Below, in pieces: positions 7,570-16,834 of a DNA stretch of 64,000 nt. Both the position numbers and the translations under genes were made by a program. The stretch is from Streptococcus cristatus ATCC 51100 (GTDB lineage Bacteria > Bacillota > Bacilli > Lactobacillales > Streptococcaceae), in contig NZ_AFUE01000008.1 of the NCBI RefSeq assembly GCF_000222765.1, forward strand, positions 188,501 through 252,500, written 5' to 3'. The notes beneath the pieces were generated by a model. It saw nothing but the letters and a program-made list of their open reading frames with translations. It made no database searches and had not been told where the DNA came from. Each line of letters opens with the position of its first letter. The stretch's first letter is position 1.

Positions 7570-9633
7570 ATGTTCAAAGTGGAAATCCTTCTCTACACGA
7601 TTGTTTTTTTGCTCCTATTGGTTGTATCGAATGTGACCAATCGCTTGCTGCCCCAGCTTCCTTTACCTCTAGTGCAAATTGTGCTAGGAATTTCGCTTGG
7701 TTTTCTCCTTCCTCAGGGGAAATTTCATTTAGATACAGAGCTATTTTTGGCCTTGGTAATCGGGCCATTGCTCTTTCGGGAGGCTGAGGAAAGCAATATT
7801 ACCAGTATTCTCAAGCACTGGCGAATCATTTTGTATTTGATTTTTCCAGTTATCTTTATTTCAACGGTTGGTTTGGGCTATCTGGCTCATCTTCTCTGGG
7901 GGGCCTTGCCCTTGGCGGCCTGTGTTGCCGTAGGAGCCGCTTTGGGGCCGACAGACTTGGTTGCCTTTGCTTCCCTATCAGAGCGTTTTTCCTTCCCCAA
8001 GCGGGTGGAAAATATCCTAAAAGGAGAGGGATTGCTTAACGATGCGTCTGGTCTAGTTGCTTTTCGTGTGGCTCTTTTGGCCTGGACTACAGGAAGTTTT
8101 TCCCTAGGAAAAGCTAGTATTTCCTTAGTTCTTTCCATTATCGGTGGTTTTGCCGTCGGGATGGCCAGCGCAGCTCTTAATCGCTGGTTGCATAAACTGC
8201 TGATGAGTGCCCAAGTATCAGATATTGCCAGTGAGCTCTTGCTGGAGCTGAGCCTACCCTTGGTCACCTTCTTTTTAGCAGAGGAAATCCATGTTTCAGG
8301 GATTATCGCAGTAGTCGTCGCAGGTATCTTTAAGGCCAGTCGCTTCAAGCGGATTACGCTTTTGGAAGCTCAGGTGGATTCGGTCACGGAAACCATCTGG
8401 AATACAGTGAACTTCATGCTCAATGGCTCTGTTTTTATCATCTTAGGAATAGAGCTGGAGATGATTGCAGAGCCAATTTTAAAGAGCCCGATTTACGATA
8501 ATCTCTTGCTACTCGTGAGCATTGTTCTTTTGACTTTCTTGCTCTTTGCTCTTCGGTTTATCATGTTGTTCACTTTTTACTTCATTCGAATCAGAAGATT
8601 GCACAAGAATTTTGGAAACTACCTGAAGGAAATGCTGCTGCTGACCTTTTCAGGTGTCAAAGGAACCGTCTCCATTGCGACTATTCTTTTGATTCCGAGT
8701 CAATTGGAGCAAGATCATCCTTTGTTGCTTTTCTTGGTTGCAGGTGTCACCTTTCTGAGCTTTCTGACAGGTTTACTCACTCTTCCTCATCTGTCTGAGG
8801 AAATAGAAGAGGAAGCTGAGCACCTCATGCACATTGCTATTTTAAATGAAGTGGTGAGTGAGCTGGAAGCAGGCCTCAAGCAAGCTAAGGCTAAGGCACC
8901 TCTCTATGCGGCTATTGACAATTACCATGGTCGTATCGAAAACCTAATCCTTGAACAGGAAGACAAGGCTACTCAGCGAGACTTGGCAGCTCTGAAATTA
9001 TTGATTTTGAGTATCGAAAATGATGGTTTGGAGCAAGCTTTTGAGGAAGGAAAAATCAGTGACCGTAGCTATCACCTTTATCAGCGTTACCTACATAATA
9101 TTGAGCAGGGCATCAATCGAAACTTAGTTTCTCGCTTTACCTATATGTTTCTCGTTACGCTGCGCGTGTTGCGTATGTTGCTCCATGAAATCGTCACCCT
9201 TGGTGCTAGATGGCGCTCTTGGAGGCAAGGTGGAGCTAAGTATCTAACTGCTGAGGATATGGAGGATATAGCAGAGCTTTATCTGTCCAATACCGAAGTC
9301 ATTATCGAAAGTTTGGAACACCTAAAAGGAATCTACAAGCCCTCGCTGATTACATTCTTGCAGGAATCTCGACTAAGAGAAACGGAGATTATCGGCAGCG
9401 GTGCCTTCATCGAGCGGGTTATTACGCGCATCAAGCCTAACAACATCTCAGAAATGATCTGGGGCTATTATCTAGAAAGAAAAATTATCTTTGAATATGA
9501 GAAAAAGAAATTGATCTCAAGTAGCTATGCAAAACGCCTGCGCCAAAATGTCAATAATTTAGAAAATTACTCACTGAAAGAGAGAGCCAACACCCTACCT
9601 TATGACATGGTTAATTACGCTAGAGAGCGCTAG
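7570..9633 (+). CDS. CPA1-family Na+/H+ antiporter
   Basis: The 687-residue protein has about twelve hydrophobic helices in the first 410 residues, then a long charged cytoplasmic tail. Diagnostic segments are GAALGPTDLVAF, GEGLLNDASGLVAF with the ion-binding Asn-Asp pair, and SGVKGTVSIAT. These match NhaP/YjcE-like cation-proton antiporters that expel sodium and regulate internal pH. The start ATG 7570 follows AAAGG at very short spacing, so coupling to the small upstream gene may help initiation. A terminator follows. Confidence 0.9.
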   Translation: MFKVEILLYTIVFLLLLVVSNVTNRLLPQLPLPLVQIVLGISLGFLLPQGKFHLDTELFLALVIGPLLFREAEESNITSILKHWRIILYLIFPVIFISTVGLGYLAHLLWGALPLAACVAVGAALGPTDLVAFASLSERFSFPKRVENILKGEGLLNDASGLVAFRVALLAWTTGSFSLGKASISLVLSIIGGFAVGMASAALNRWLHKLLMSAQVSDIASELLLELSLPLVTFFLAEEIHVSGIIAVVVAGIFKASRFKRITLLEAQVDSVTETIWNTVNFMLNGSVFIILGIELEMIAEPILKSPIYDNLLLLVSIVLLTFLLFALRFIMLFTFYFIRIRRLHKNFGNYLKEMLLLTFSGVKGTVSIATILLIPSQLEQDHPLLLFLVAGVTFLSFLTGLLTLPHLSEEIEEEAEHLMHIAILNEVVSELEAGLKQAKAKAPLYAAIDNYHGRIENLILEQEDKATQRDLAALKLLILSIENDGLEQAFEEGKISDRSYHLYQRYLHNIEQGINRNLVSRFTYMFLVTLRVLRMLLHEIVTLGARWRSWRQGGAKYLTAEDMEDIAELYLSNTEVIIESLEHLKGIYKPSLITFLQESRLRETEIIGSGAFIERVITRIKPNNISEMIWGYYLERKIIFEYEKKKLISSSYAKRLRQNVNNLENYSLKERANTLPYDMVNYARER

Positions 9634-9682
9634 AAGATAAGGCTATCCAGTGAGCTCCACTAAAAATTAAATAGAATTCAAA

Positions 9683-9713
9683 AAGAGAACGGAATACTTT
9701 GTCCGTTCTCTTC
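9683..9713. terminator. Bidirectional terminator between the antiporter and clpE
   Basis: AAGAGAACGGA and TCCGTTCTCTT form an 11-bp stem around ATACTTTG, with A-rich and T-rich flanks, so it can serve the plus-strand antiporter and the convergent clpE. Confidence 0.8.
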
Positions 9714-9758
9714 TTGCTTTGTTTTTAAAAGTTTATCAAGACGCAGAGCTAAAATCAG

Positions 9759-12032
9759 TTAGCTTTGGCTTTCATCGAGCTTGGTTTTTTCTGCTTCAGC
9801 CTTTTTGGCTGATTTGATGAGAATTTTTCCATTGCTAGTCATGATAGCTTTGAGATCTTTTTCGCTTGGATTTTCCAGATAAAAGTCAGTAATAGCATCT
9901 TCGATATGATCCTGAATGGTACGGCGCAGTGGGCGAGCGCCCATTTTTGGATCGTAGCCTAGGTCAACCAATTTTTCCTTGACCTTCTCCGTAACATCCA
10001 GATGAATGTCATTGGTTGCCAAACGTTGATTAACATCGTCCAGCATAAGGTTGACGATTTGCAGCAGGTTGTCCTTGCTGAGTGGCTTGAATTCGATAAT
10101 GCCGTCAAAGCGGTTCATAAACTCAGGACTGAAGAAGTTGCCCAATTCACCCAAGACGGAATTGGTACGGCCTTCACGAGCTGCCCCAAAGCCAACGCTG
10201 GCTTCAGCTTTGCCAGTTCCGGCATTGGATGTCATGATGATAATGGTGTCCTTGAAGCTGACAGTCCGACCTTGACCATCGGTCAGGCGGCCATCATCCA
10301 GAACCTGCAGGAACATATGCATGACATCAGGATGGGCCTTTTCTACCTCATCCAACAGAATGAGCGAGTAGGGATTGCGACGGACGCGCTCAGTCAACTG
10401 ACCCGCTTCCTCGTATCCGACGTAGCCTGGAGGCGCACCGACCAGCTTGGCCACGCTGTGTTTCTCCATATATTCACTCATATCAAAGCGAATCATGCTG
10501 TCAGCCGAGCCAAAGAGCTCAATGGCTAGTTGCTTAGACAGCTCAGTCTTACCGACACCAGTTGGGCCGACAAAGAGGAAGCTTCCGATTGGGCGATTAG
10601 GACTTCCTAGTCCGACCCGGTTGCGGCGGATGGCCTTGGCAATCTTATCCACGGCATCATCTTGGCCGATGACATGAGCCTTTAAGTCGCTAGCGAGATT
10701 GATTAGTTGAGACTGTTCCTTTTCTTTGAGATCGCCAACTGGAATATTGGTCTTTTGCTCTACGATGTGCTCAATCGTTTTCTCGCTGATAATTGGGATA
10801 TCGTTATCCAGCACGCTCGTCTTCTGAAGTTCCTTGTATTTGGCAATCTGGTCACGGAAGTAAGCCGCCTTCTCGAAATCTTCGTCACGGGTTGCCTGAG
10901 CCTTGAGGTTTTCGGCCTCAATAAGACGCTGGTCAATGACCTTGGGATCAACAAAGTTGAGGGTCAGATTCATCTTAGAACCAGCCTCATCCAAGAGGTC
11001 GATAGCCTTGTCTGGCAGGAAGCGATCTTGGATGTAGCGGTTGGAGAGAAGTGCCGCAGCTTCAATGGCCGCGTCTGTGTACTTGACATGATGGTAGTCT
11101 TCGTATTTTTTCTGAATCCCTTTGAGGATGGTAATCGTTTCCTCTACTGTTGGCTCGTCGACCTTAACGGGCTGCATGCGGCGCTCGAGGGCAGCATCCT
11201 TCTCAATGATACGGTATTCATTGAGGGTAGTAGCCCCAACCATTTGGAGTTCTCCGCGAGCCAAAGCTGGTTTGAGGATATTTCCAGCGTCCATATTGCC
11301 ATCGCCAGCAGATCCAGCTCCTACGATTTCATGGATTTCATCAATAAAGAGAATGACATCTTGACGAGAACGAATCTCGTCCATGAGCTTCTGCATCCGC
11401 TCTTCAAATTGACCACGGATACCAGTCCCTTGTACTAGGCTGACAACGTCTAGGCGGATAACTTCCTTGTCTTGGAGTTTATGAGGTACATCACCATCAA
11501 CAATCTTCTGGGCCAAGCCTTCGACCACGGCTGTTTTTCCGACACCGGGTTCCCCGATAAGGACAGGATTGTTCTTGGTGCGGCGGTTGAGGATTTCAAT
11601 GACACGAGTAATCTCTTCGTCCCGACCGATGACAGGGTCAATTTCTCCTTTACGGGCGATCTCAGTCACATTGATACCAAACTCTTCTAGGAGACCTTTT
11701 GGCTTTTGCGGAGCCTGTTGGCGTGCTCCGCCTCCATGATTGGAATTGCCACCATAGCCACCGCCACCGTAGCCTCCTCCAGATTGAGTTGGCGGGATAT
11801 TTGGATTTGGTTCTTGGGGTTGTTGAAAATTACCAAGACTGTTAAAGAAATCGTCAATAGGATCAATTCCTTGGTTGTTAGCCTGAGTCAGTCCTCGAAA
11901 AAGGCTATTGTTAGGGTCTGTCTTCATGATTTGATAGCAGTTTTGACAAAGGTCAATCTGCTGTTTATTTCCGTTTACATTTGTATAGAGATGGATGGTT
12001 GATTCATTGATTTTACAATTTTGACAAAGCAT
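9759..12032 (-). CDS. clpE: ClpE ATPase subunit of the Clp protease
   Basis: ClpE is a Hsp100 unfoldase that feeds stress-damaged proteins to ClpP. The 757-residue protein begins with a zinc finger (CQNC at residues 3-6 and CQNC near 29-32), the hallmark that separates ClpE from ClpC. A Gly-rich linker follows, then AAA-1 (GEPGVGKT), a UVR-like region near residue 380, and AAA-2 ([12 protein letters not shown]). The ATG follows GAGG, and a CtsR operator lies in the promoter, so heat induction by loss of CtsR repression is expected. Confidence 0.96.
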   Translation of the reverse strand: MLCQNCKINESTIHLYTNVNGNKQQIDLCQNCYQIMKTDPNNSLFRGLTQANNQGIDPIDDFFNSLGNFQQPQEPNPNIPPTQSGGGYGGGGYGGNSNHGGGARQQAPQKPKGLLEEFGINVTEIARKGEIDPVIGRDEEITRVIEILNRRTKNNPVLIGEPGVGKTAVVEGLAQKIVDGDVPHKLQDKEVIRLDVVSLVQGTGIRGQFEERMQKLMDEIRSRQDVILFIDEIHEIVGAGSAGDGNMDAGNILKPALARGELQMVGATTLNEYRIIEKDAALERRMQPVKVDEPTVEETITILKGIQKKYEDYHHVKYTDAAIEAAALLSNRYIQDRFLPDKAIDLLDEAGSKMNLTLNFVDPKVIDQRLIEAENLKAQATRDEDFEKAAYFRDQIAKYKELQKTSVLDNDIPIISEKTIEHIVEQKTNIPVGDLKEKEQSQLINLASDLKAHVIGQDDAVDKIAKAIRRNRVGLGSPNRPIGSFLFVGPTGVGKTELSKQLAIELFGSADSMIRFDMSEYMEKHSVAKLVGAPPGYVGYEEAGQLTERVRRNPYSLILLDEVEKAHPDVMHMFLQVLDDGRLTDGQGRTVSFKDTIIIMTSNAGTGKAEASVGFGAAREGRTNSVLGELGNFFSPEFMNRFDGIIEFKPLSKDNLLQIVNLMLDDVNQRLATNDIHLDVTEKVKEKLVDLGYDPKMGARPLRRTIQDHIEDAITDFYLENPSEKDLKAIMTSNGKILIKSAKKAEAEKTKLDESQS

Positions 12033-12075
12033 ATTCTACCTCTTTCTTTGGCCGTAGATCCACCTATTTTTAAAT

Positions 12076-12092
12076 GGTCAAAAATAGTCAAA
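12076..12092 (+). promoter_or_regulatory. CtsR operator of clpE
   Basis: GGTCAAA-AAT-AGTCAAA, two heptads with the 3-base spacing of the CtsR box. It lies just downstream of the clpE -10 box. Confidence 0.85.
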
Positions 12093-12105
12093 GTATTATA
12101 GTTTC

Positions 12106-12133
12106 ATTATATCAGTATTCTTGCACAATGCAA
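12106..12133 (-). promoter_or_regulatory. clpE promoter
   Basis: On the minus strand, TTGCAT (12133-12128) and TATAAT (12111-12106) with 16 bases between them. The start lies next to the CtsR box. Confidence 0.7.
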
Positions 12134-12273
12134 GAATTTACTACAAAATCCTCCCTGAGACTGATTTTTTGAGAAATTATAGCGCGAAAAAGAGAAAAAA
12201 ATGGTCTTTTACTGGTATTTCAGTTTCTTTTTATGGTAAAATAGGAGAGAAGCAAGTAAATAGGAGAAATAAA

Positions 12274-12504
12274 ATGGAATCACATTTAGTTAGAATCATC
12301 AATCGTTTGGAAGCTATGGCCAAAGATGGTGGAAATTTAAAACGTAATTTTGAACGTGAAGGAGTAGTTGTTGCCGAAGTGGCGTACAGCTACGACGAAG
12401 AAAACGGACCAATTTTTACTCTGCGTGATGTGGCAGCGCGTGAGACTTATACTTTCGATAGTATTGACTTGATTGCCATGGAAATTTATGAATTATTATA
12501 CTAA
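12274..12504 (+). CDS. DUF1797 family protein (YkuJ-like)
   Basis: This 76-residue cytoplasmic protein is almost invariant among streptococci (start MESHLVRIINRLEAM, end LIAMEIYELLY). Function is unknown. The ATG at 12274 follows AGGAGA. An in-frame open stretch reaches back to 12121, but it would run through the promoter region (GGTAAAAT near 12236), so the short form is chosen. A terminator follows, so the gene stands alone. Confidence 0.85.
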   Translation: MESHLVRIINRLEAMAKDGGNLKRNFEREGVVVAEVAYSYDEENGPIFTLRDVAARETYTFDSIDLIAMEIYELLY

Positions 12505-12528
12505 AAAGCAGACTTCTGCTTTTTTATT
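12504..12528 (+). terminator. Terminator of the DUF1797 gene
   Basis: AAAAAGCAGA and TCTGCTTTTT stem with a CT loop, starting right at the stop codon. Confidence 0.8.
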
Positions 12529-12643
12529 TTGCTCGTCAAGCTCAGTCTTTAATTTTATAACTTTATATAAGAAAAATGTATAAGTGGGACAAGAGGATTT
12601 CTGATATAATGAATAAATATAGTGAAAAAGAAATGAGAAAAGA

Positions 12644-13498
12644 ATGGCAAACATTATTGACGGGAAAGCTTTAGCAGAAAAGCTTCAAGCGAAACTTGCA
12701 GAAAAAACAGCAAAGTTAAAAGCAGAGACAGGTCAGGAACCTGGTTTAGTGGTGATTCTGGTGGGCGACAATCCAGCCAGTCAGGTTTATGTGAGAAATA
12801 AAGAGCGATCTGCTCTAGCTGCAGGCTTCCGCAGTGAAGTTGTGCGCCTGCCTGAGTCAACGAGTCAGGAAGAATTGCTGACCTTGATTGCTAAATATAA
12901 TCAGGATCCAGCTTGGCACGGAATCCTAGTCCAGCTTCCTTTGCCAGCCCACATTGACGATGAAGCGGTTTTATTAGCCATTGATCCAGATAAGGATGTA
13001 GATGGCTTTCATCCGACTAATATGGGGCGACTTTGGTCAGGACATCCCTTGATGATCCCTTCTACACCAGCAGGAATCATGGAAATGTTCCGCGAATATA
13101 AGGTGGACTTGGAAGGAAAGAATGCGGTGGTGATTGGCCGTAGCAATATTGTCGGTAAACCCATGGCTCAGCTTCTGTTGTCTAAAAATGCGACCGTTAC
13201 TTTGACGCACTCGAGGACCCATCATTTAGCAAAAATTGCAAAGAAAGCTGATATTTTAGTGGTGGCTATCGGACGAGGACACTTTGTAACCAAGGACTTT
13301 GTCAAGGAGGGAGCTGTCGTTATCGATGTCGGCATGAACCGGGATGAAAATGGCAAGCTGATTGGCGATGTTAAATTTGACGAAGTGGCAGAAGTGGCTA
13401 GTCTCATTACTCCGGTTCCAAAGGGAGTTGGACCGATGACCATTACCATGCTAATGGAACAGACTTACCAGGCCTTTGTTAGAAGTTTGGAGAAATAA
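12644..13498 (+). CDS. folD: Methylenetetrahydrofolate dehydrogenase/cyclohydrolase
   Basis: FolD interconverts 5,10-methylene-, methenyl- and 10-formyl-tetrahydrofolate, supplying one-carbon units for purines and formyl-methionine. The 284-residue protein has the YVRNKERSA segment with the catalytic Lys, the ILVQLPLP motif, the NADP-binding GRSNIVGKP and the C-terminal [10 protein letters not shown]. An extended -10 (TGATATAAT near 12603) lies 40 nt upstream. The ribosome site is weak. Length is typical. Confidence 0.96.
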   Translation: MANIIDGKALAEKLQAKLAEKTAKLKAETGQEPGLVVILVGDNPASQVYVRNKERSALAAGFRSEVVRLPESTSQEELLTLIAKYNQDPAWHGILVQLPLPAHIDDEAVLLAIDPDKDVDGFHPTNMGRLWSGHPLMIPSTPAGIMEMFREYKVDLEGKNAVVIGRSNIVGKPMAQLLLSKNATVTLTHSRTHHLAKIAKKADILVVAIGRGHFVTKDFVKEGAVVIDVGMNRDENGKLIGDVKFDEVAEVASLITPVPKGVGPMTITMLMEQTYQAFVRSLEK

Positions 13499-13705
13499 TA
13501 GAAAAGTAGCATTAGGCTGATCAATTTCTTATTTCAATTGCTTTTTCGTTAACTTGTTGCTAGTGGTATTAGACAAGAAACTCTAGAAATAGTCTAAAGC
13601 GAGGCTGGGTCAAACGTTCCTCCTCGTTTTGTCATAGGAGAATCTAGCTTTTTTATAGGTAGCCTGCCTGATTTTTCTAAATTTTGAAAACATAAGAGAA
13701 AACCG

Positions 13706-13719
13706 TGAAAGCGTTTGGA
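13706..13719 (+). promoter_or_regulatory. Possible cre (CcpA) site upstream of the CBS-ACT gene
   Basis: TGAAAGCGTTTGGA matches the catabolite-responsive element consensus except at one position. It lies upstream of the -10 TATAAT near 13737. Confidence 0.35.
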
Positions 13720-13776
13720 ATTAGTTGGAAAATACAGTATAATAAGATTAGAAAAAGAAACTAGAGGAGGCTTCTC

Positions 13777-14433
13777 ATGGCAGTAAAAGATTTTATGACA
13801 CGCAAGGTTGTATACATTAGCCCAGACACAACGATTGCGCATGCGGCAGACATTATGCGCGACCAAAAATTGCACCGCTTGCCCGTGATTGAAAATGATA
13901 AGCTGGTGGGTCTTGTGACAGAAGGAACAATCGCAGAAGCAAGTCCATCAAAGGCAACGAGCCTATCTATTTATGAAATGAACTATCTTCTGAATAAAAC
14001 CAAAGTAAAAGATGTGATGATTCACGATGTCGTTACGATTTCCCAGTATGCTAGTCTGGAAGATGCGACTTATTTGATGCTGAAAAATAAAATTGGAATC
14101 TTACCAGTTGTTGACAATGAGCAGGTCTATGGAATCATTACGGATCGCGACATTTTCAAAGCTTTTCTAGAAGTTTCTGGTTATGGCGAAAAGGGCGTTC
14201 GAATGCGCTTTGTCACAGAAGACGAGGTTGGTGTCCTATCGCATATTATCGCCTTACTTGTCGAAGAAAACCTCAATATTTCAAACACAGTTAATATTCC
14301 TCGTAAGGACGGTAAAGTTGTCATTGAGGTACAAATTGACGGAGACATTGACTTGGTTTCCTTGAAGTCCAAGTTTGAAGTACACAATATAAAAGTAGAA
14401 GATATTACCCGCACTAGCGCAAAAGTTTTATAA
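13777..14433 (+). CDS. CBS-pair and ACT domain protein (AcuB-like)
   Basis: The 218-residue cytoplasmic protein has two CBS motifs (residues about 1-60 and 75-135, with VKDFMTRK and VKDVMIHD starts), then an ACT-like domain (about 145-215). Such proteins sense adenine nucleotides through the CBS pair and often amino acids through ACT. The ATG follows GAGGAGG with a clear -10 (TATAAT, near 13737). It resembles proteins labelled acetoin utilisation AcuB in streptococci, but no acetoin genes are nearby and the true role is unknown. Confidence 0.8.
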   Translation: MAVKDFMTRKVVYISPDTTIAHAADIMRDQKLHRLPVIENDKLVGLVTEGTIAEASPSKATSLSIYEMNYLLNKTKVKDVMIHDVVTISQYASLEDATYLMLKNKIGILPVVDNEQVYGIITDRDIFKAFLEVSGYGEKGVRMRFVTEDEVGVLSHIIALLVEENLNISNTVNIPRKDGKVVIEVQIDGDIDLVSLKSKFEVHNIKVEDITRTSAKVL

Positions 14434-14440
14434 AGTTAGA

Positions 14441-14615
14441 GAGAGTGGGACAGAAATCGGTAATTCGTTAGAATTCGATTTCGTCGTCCCACCTCCGCAC
14501 AGTTGAGTAGGGCTGTAAAAGCTGATGAAATCAGCGTAGTAGAGCCCACTCAACCACTGCGTCTTGCTCGACAATCCAAAGACAATTGAGAGGCTAGGAC
14601 TTTTGTCCCAGCCTC
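14441..14615 (+). repeat. 175-bp three-hairpin interspersed repeat, copy A
   Basis: This begins GAGAGTGGGACAG and ends GTCCCAGCCTC. It contains three successive hairpins: GTGGGAC/GTCCCAC with inner AAATCG/CGATTT and AATTC/GAATT; TTGAGT/ACTCAA with GCTGAT/ATCAGC; and GAGGCT/AGCCTC with GGAC/GTCC. Copies B (21486-21660) and C (50080-50254), in the opposite orientation, differ at only two and three positions. The third hairpin followed by ATTTTC could terminate the upstream CBS-ACT gene. Confidence 0.9.
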
Positions 14616-14684
14616 ATTTTCTTGCCAATTGGCTTCCTAAGATGGTATAATCAAGGAACTGCAATCAATGATAGAGGAGAAAAG

Positions 14685-16226
14685 ATGAGTATTTTAGAAG
14701 TGAAAAATCTCAGCCACGGTTTTGGTGACCGGGCTATTTTTGAGGATGTATCCTTCCGTCTGCTCAAGGGAGAGCATATCGGCTTAGTCGGTGCCAATGG
14801 TGAGGGAAAGTCAACCTTTATGAGCATTGTGACGGGTAAAATGCTGCCAGACGAAGGCAAGGTCGAGTGGTCCAAGTATGTGACGGCTGGCTATCTGGAC
14901 CAGCATGCCGTGCTGGAGCAGGGCCAAACTGTCCGCGATGTGCTACGGACAGCCTTTGACGAGCTGTTCAAGACAGAGACCCGCATCAATGATATCTATA
15001 TGAGCATGGCTGAGGATGGAGCGGATGTGGATGCCCTTATGGAAGAAGTGGGCGAGCTACAGGATCGCTTGGAGAGCCGGGATTTCTATACACTAGATGC
15101 TAAGATTGACGAAGTCGCGCGAGCACTAGGCGTCATGGACTACGGTATGGAAAGCGATGTGACAGAGCTATCTGGTGGGCAGCGGACTAAGGTTCTCTTG
15201 GCCAAGCTGCTTCTGGAAAAACCGGATATCTTACTCTTGGACGAGCCAACCAACTATCTGGATGCGGAGCATATTGACTGGCTCAAGCGCTATCTCCAAA
15301 ACTATGAAAATGCCTTTGTTCTGATTTCCCACGATATTCCTTTCTTGAACGATGTGATCAATATCGTTTACCATGTAGAAAATCAGCAGTTGACCCGCTA
15401 TTCTGGGGATTATTACCAATTCTTAGAGGTCTATGAGATGAAAAAATCTCAGCTGGAAGCGGCCTATGAGCGTCAACAGAAAGAAATTGCGGACCTTAAG
15501 GACTTTGTAGCTCGTAATAAAGCCCGTGTGGCAACTCGTAATATGGCCATGTCCCGCCAGAAAAAGCTGGATAAGATGGATATTATTGAGCTACAAAGTG
15601 AGAAGCCAAAGCCTACCTTTGATTTCAAGCCTGCCCGCACACCTGGCCGCTTTATCTTCCAAGCCAAGGATTTGCAGATTGGGTATGATCGTCCGCTAAC
15701 CCAACCCCTTAATCTGACCTTTGAGCGCAATCAGAAGGTGGCCATCATCGGGGCAAATGGGATTGGGAAAACAACCCTACTCAAGAGTTTGCTGGGGATT
15801 ATCCCGCCTATCGCAGGTCAAGTTGAGTGCGGAGACTATCTGGAGCTGGGATATTTCGAGCAGGAAGTGGAAGGCGGCAATCGCCAGACACCGCTCGAAG
15901 CAGTCTGGAATGCCTTTCCAGCTCTAAATCAAGCAGAAGTCCGAGCGGCTCTGGCCAGATGTGGATTGACTTCCAAGCATATTGAGAGTCAGATCCAGGT
16001 TCTTTCAGGTGGCGAGCAGGCCAAGGTTCGACTTTGCCTCCTCATGAACCGAGAAAATAATGTTCTGGTGCTGGACGAGCCGACTAACCACTTGGATGTA
16101 GATGCCAAGGAGGAGCTAAAGCGCGCTCTGAAAGAATACAAGGGCAGCATCCTCATGGTCTGCCACGAGCCTGATTTCTATGAAGGCTGGATGGATCAGA
16201 TCTGGGATTTCAATCAACTAATTTAA
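14685..16226 (+). CDS. ABC-F family ATP-binding protein
   Basis: The 513-residue protein has two ABC ATPase domains and no membrane segment, as in ABC-F translation factors. Walker A motifs are GANGEGKST and GANGIGKTT; signature motifs are LSGGQRTK and LSGGEQAK; Walker B strands are LLLDEPTNYLD and LVLDEPTNHLD. A linker rich in charged residues separates the halves. It resembles the YbiT subgroup rather than the resistance subgroups, but this cannot be settled here. ATG 14685 follows AGAGGAGA; the in-frame start at 14622 lies before the promoter-like GGTATAAT. Confidence 0.9.
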   Translation: MSILEVKNLSHGFGDRAIFEDVSFRLLKGEHIGLVGANGEGKSTFMSIVTGKMLPDEGKVEWSKYVTAGYLDQHAVLEQGQTVRDVLRTAFDELFKTETRINDIYMSMAEDGADVDALMEEVGELQDRLESRDFYTLDAKIDEVARALGVMDYGMESDVTELSGGQRTKVLLAKLLLEKPDILLLDEPTNYLDAEHIDWLKRYLQNYENAFVLISHDIPFLNDVINIVYHVENQQLTRYSGDYYQFLEVYEMKKSQLEAAYERQQKEIADLKDFVARNKARVATRNMAMSRQKKLDKMDIIELQSEKPKPTFDFKPARTPGRFIFQAKDLQIGYDRPLTQPLNLTFERNQKVAIIGANGIGKTTLLKSLLGIIPPIAGQVECGDYLELGYFEQEVEGGNRQTPLEAVWNAFPALNQAEVRAALARCGLTSKHIESQIQVLSGGEQAKVRLCLLMNRENNVLVLDEPTNHLDVDAKEELKRALKEYKGSILMVCHEPDFYEGWMDQIWDFNQLI

Positions 16227-16313
16227 AAAGCTATTAAGGCGGTTTTGCTTGCAGAGACAAGGGTGTCTTCTCAGTTACTTGCAAGCAGCCGTTTTTAATA
16301 GCTTTAGTTTTTA
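16225..16313. terminator. Long inverted repeat/terminator after the ABC-F gene
   Basis: AAAGCTATTAA pairs with TTAATAGCTTT, and inside this GCTTGCA pairs with TGCAAGC, enclosing about 35 nt. The structure is unusually long for a simple terminator and ends in a T-rich stretch. It separates the ABC-F gene from the convergent marR. Confidence 0.6.
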
Positions 16314-16320
16314 ATACTTG

Positions 16321-16340
16321 ATAGTTGTAAATGCAACTAT
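16321..16340 (+). promoter_or_regulatory. Downstream copy of the MarR-type operator
   Basis: ATAGTTG-TAAATG-CAACTAT is a perfect 7-bp inverted repeat lying just past the marR stop codon. Sixteen bases (TTGTAAATGCAACTAT) recur exactly in the marR promoter. Confidence 0.5.
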
Positions 16341-16346
16341 TTCGCG

Positions 16347-16772
16347 TTATGCTTCTTCTTGTTGGGAGTTTTGGATTTTCTGTAAGATATGATCCAACTG
16401 AAAGAGTTCAGATGAAGTCAGATGATGCAGACTAGCCTGAATATATCTGTCCTCGTAGCCAATCAGCTTATCATATACTTTTAGTGCAGGAGTCAGTGGA
16501 TAGAGCTCCTTAAATTTCTTATTCTCTTGCTTGGTCTTCTTGATAATCAAGCCTCGTTCCTCCAGCTTTCTTAGAGAGCGGCTCAGGGTAGTCTTGTCAA
16601 TCTGAACCAGTTCTGCCAGCTGAGATTGATGGATGGCGGGGTGTTCGACAATGCGAGTAAGAATGAGAAAGAGATTATTATCAAGCCCGTATTGGCTAGC
16701 TTCTTGATTCATTTTCATCATAGCTTGACGGGAGATGAATCCCATTTGACGAAATAACTGACGATAATCCAT
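16347..16772 (-). CDS. MarR family transcriptional regulator
   Basis: The 141-residue protein has the winged-helix layout of MarR repressors: helix-turn-helix around HQSQLAELVQIDKTTLSRSL (residues 50-70), then the wing region (LEERGLIIKKTKQENKKFKE). The start ATG 16772 follows AGGAG at 5 nt; an earlier in-frame methionine would extend over the promoter. It is divergent from a GNAT acetyltransferase gene with only 62 nt between the starts. A palindromic site in that gap suggests autoregulation and possible control of the neighbour. The ligand is unknown. Confidence 0.88.
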   Translation of the reverse strand: MDYRQLFRQMGFISRQAMMKMNQEASQYGLDNNLFLILTRIVEHPAIHQSQLAELVQIDKTTLSRSLRKLEERGLIIKKTKQENKKFKELYPLTPALKVYDKLIGYEDRYIQASLHHLTSSELFQLDHILQKIQNSQQEEA

Positions 16773-16785
16773 AAGAACTCCTTTG

Positions 16786-16805
16786 ATAGTTGCATTTACA
16801 ATGAT
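16786..16805. promoter_or_regulatory. MarR-type operator in the divergent promoter
   Basis: ATAGTTG-CATTTA-CAATGAT overlaps the marR -10 box (TATAAT on the minus strand, 16809-16804). It shares 16 bases with the palindrome at 16321-16340. Confidence 0.5.
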
Positions 16806-16834
16806 TATATAATAAAGCAAGGACGGAAACAAGT

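Noticed and set aside
10002-11438. Long open frames opposite clpE
   Set aside because: They are shadows of the clpE coding strand, with no ribosome sites and no recognisable domains.
12121-12273. Upstream in-frame extension of the DUF1797 gene
   Set aside because: It spans the clpE -35 region and the gene's own promoter; the AGGAGA-ATG start gives the conserved product.
13580-13650. GAGGCTGGGTCAAAC stretch resembling the end of the 175-bp repeat
   Set aside because: Only about 15 bases match and the rest of the element is absent; it is more likely a weak hairpin after folD.
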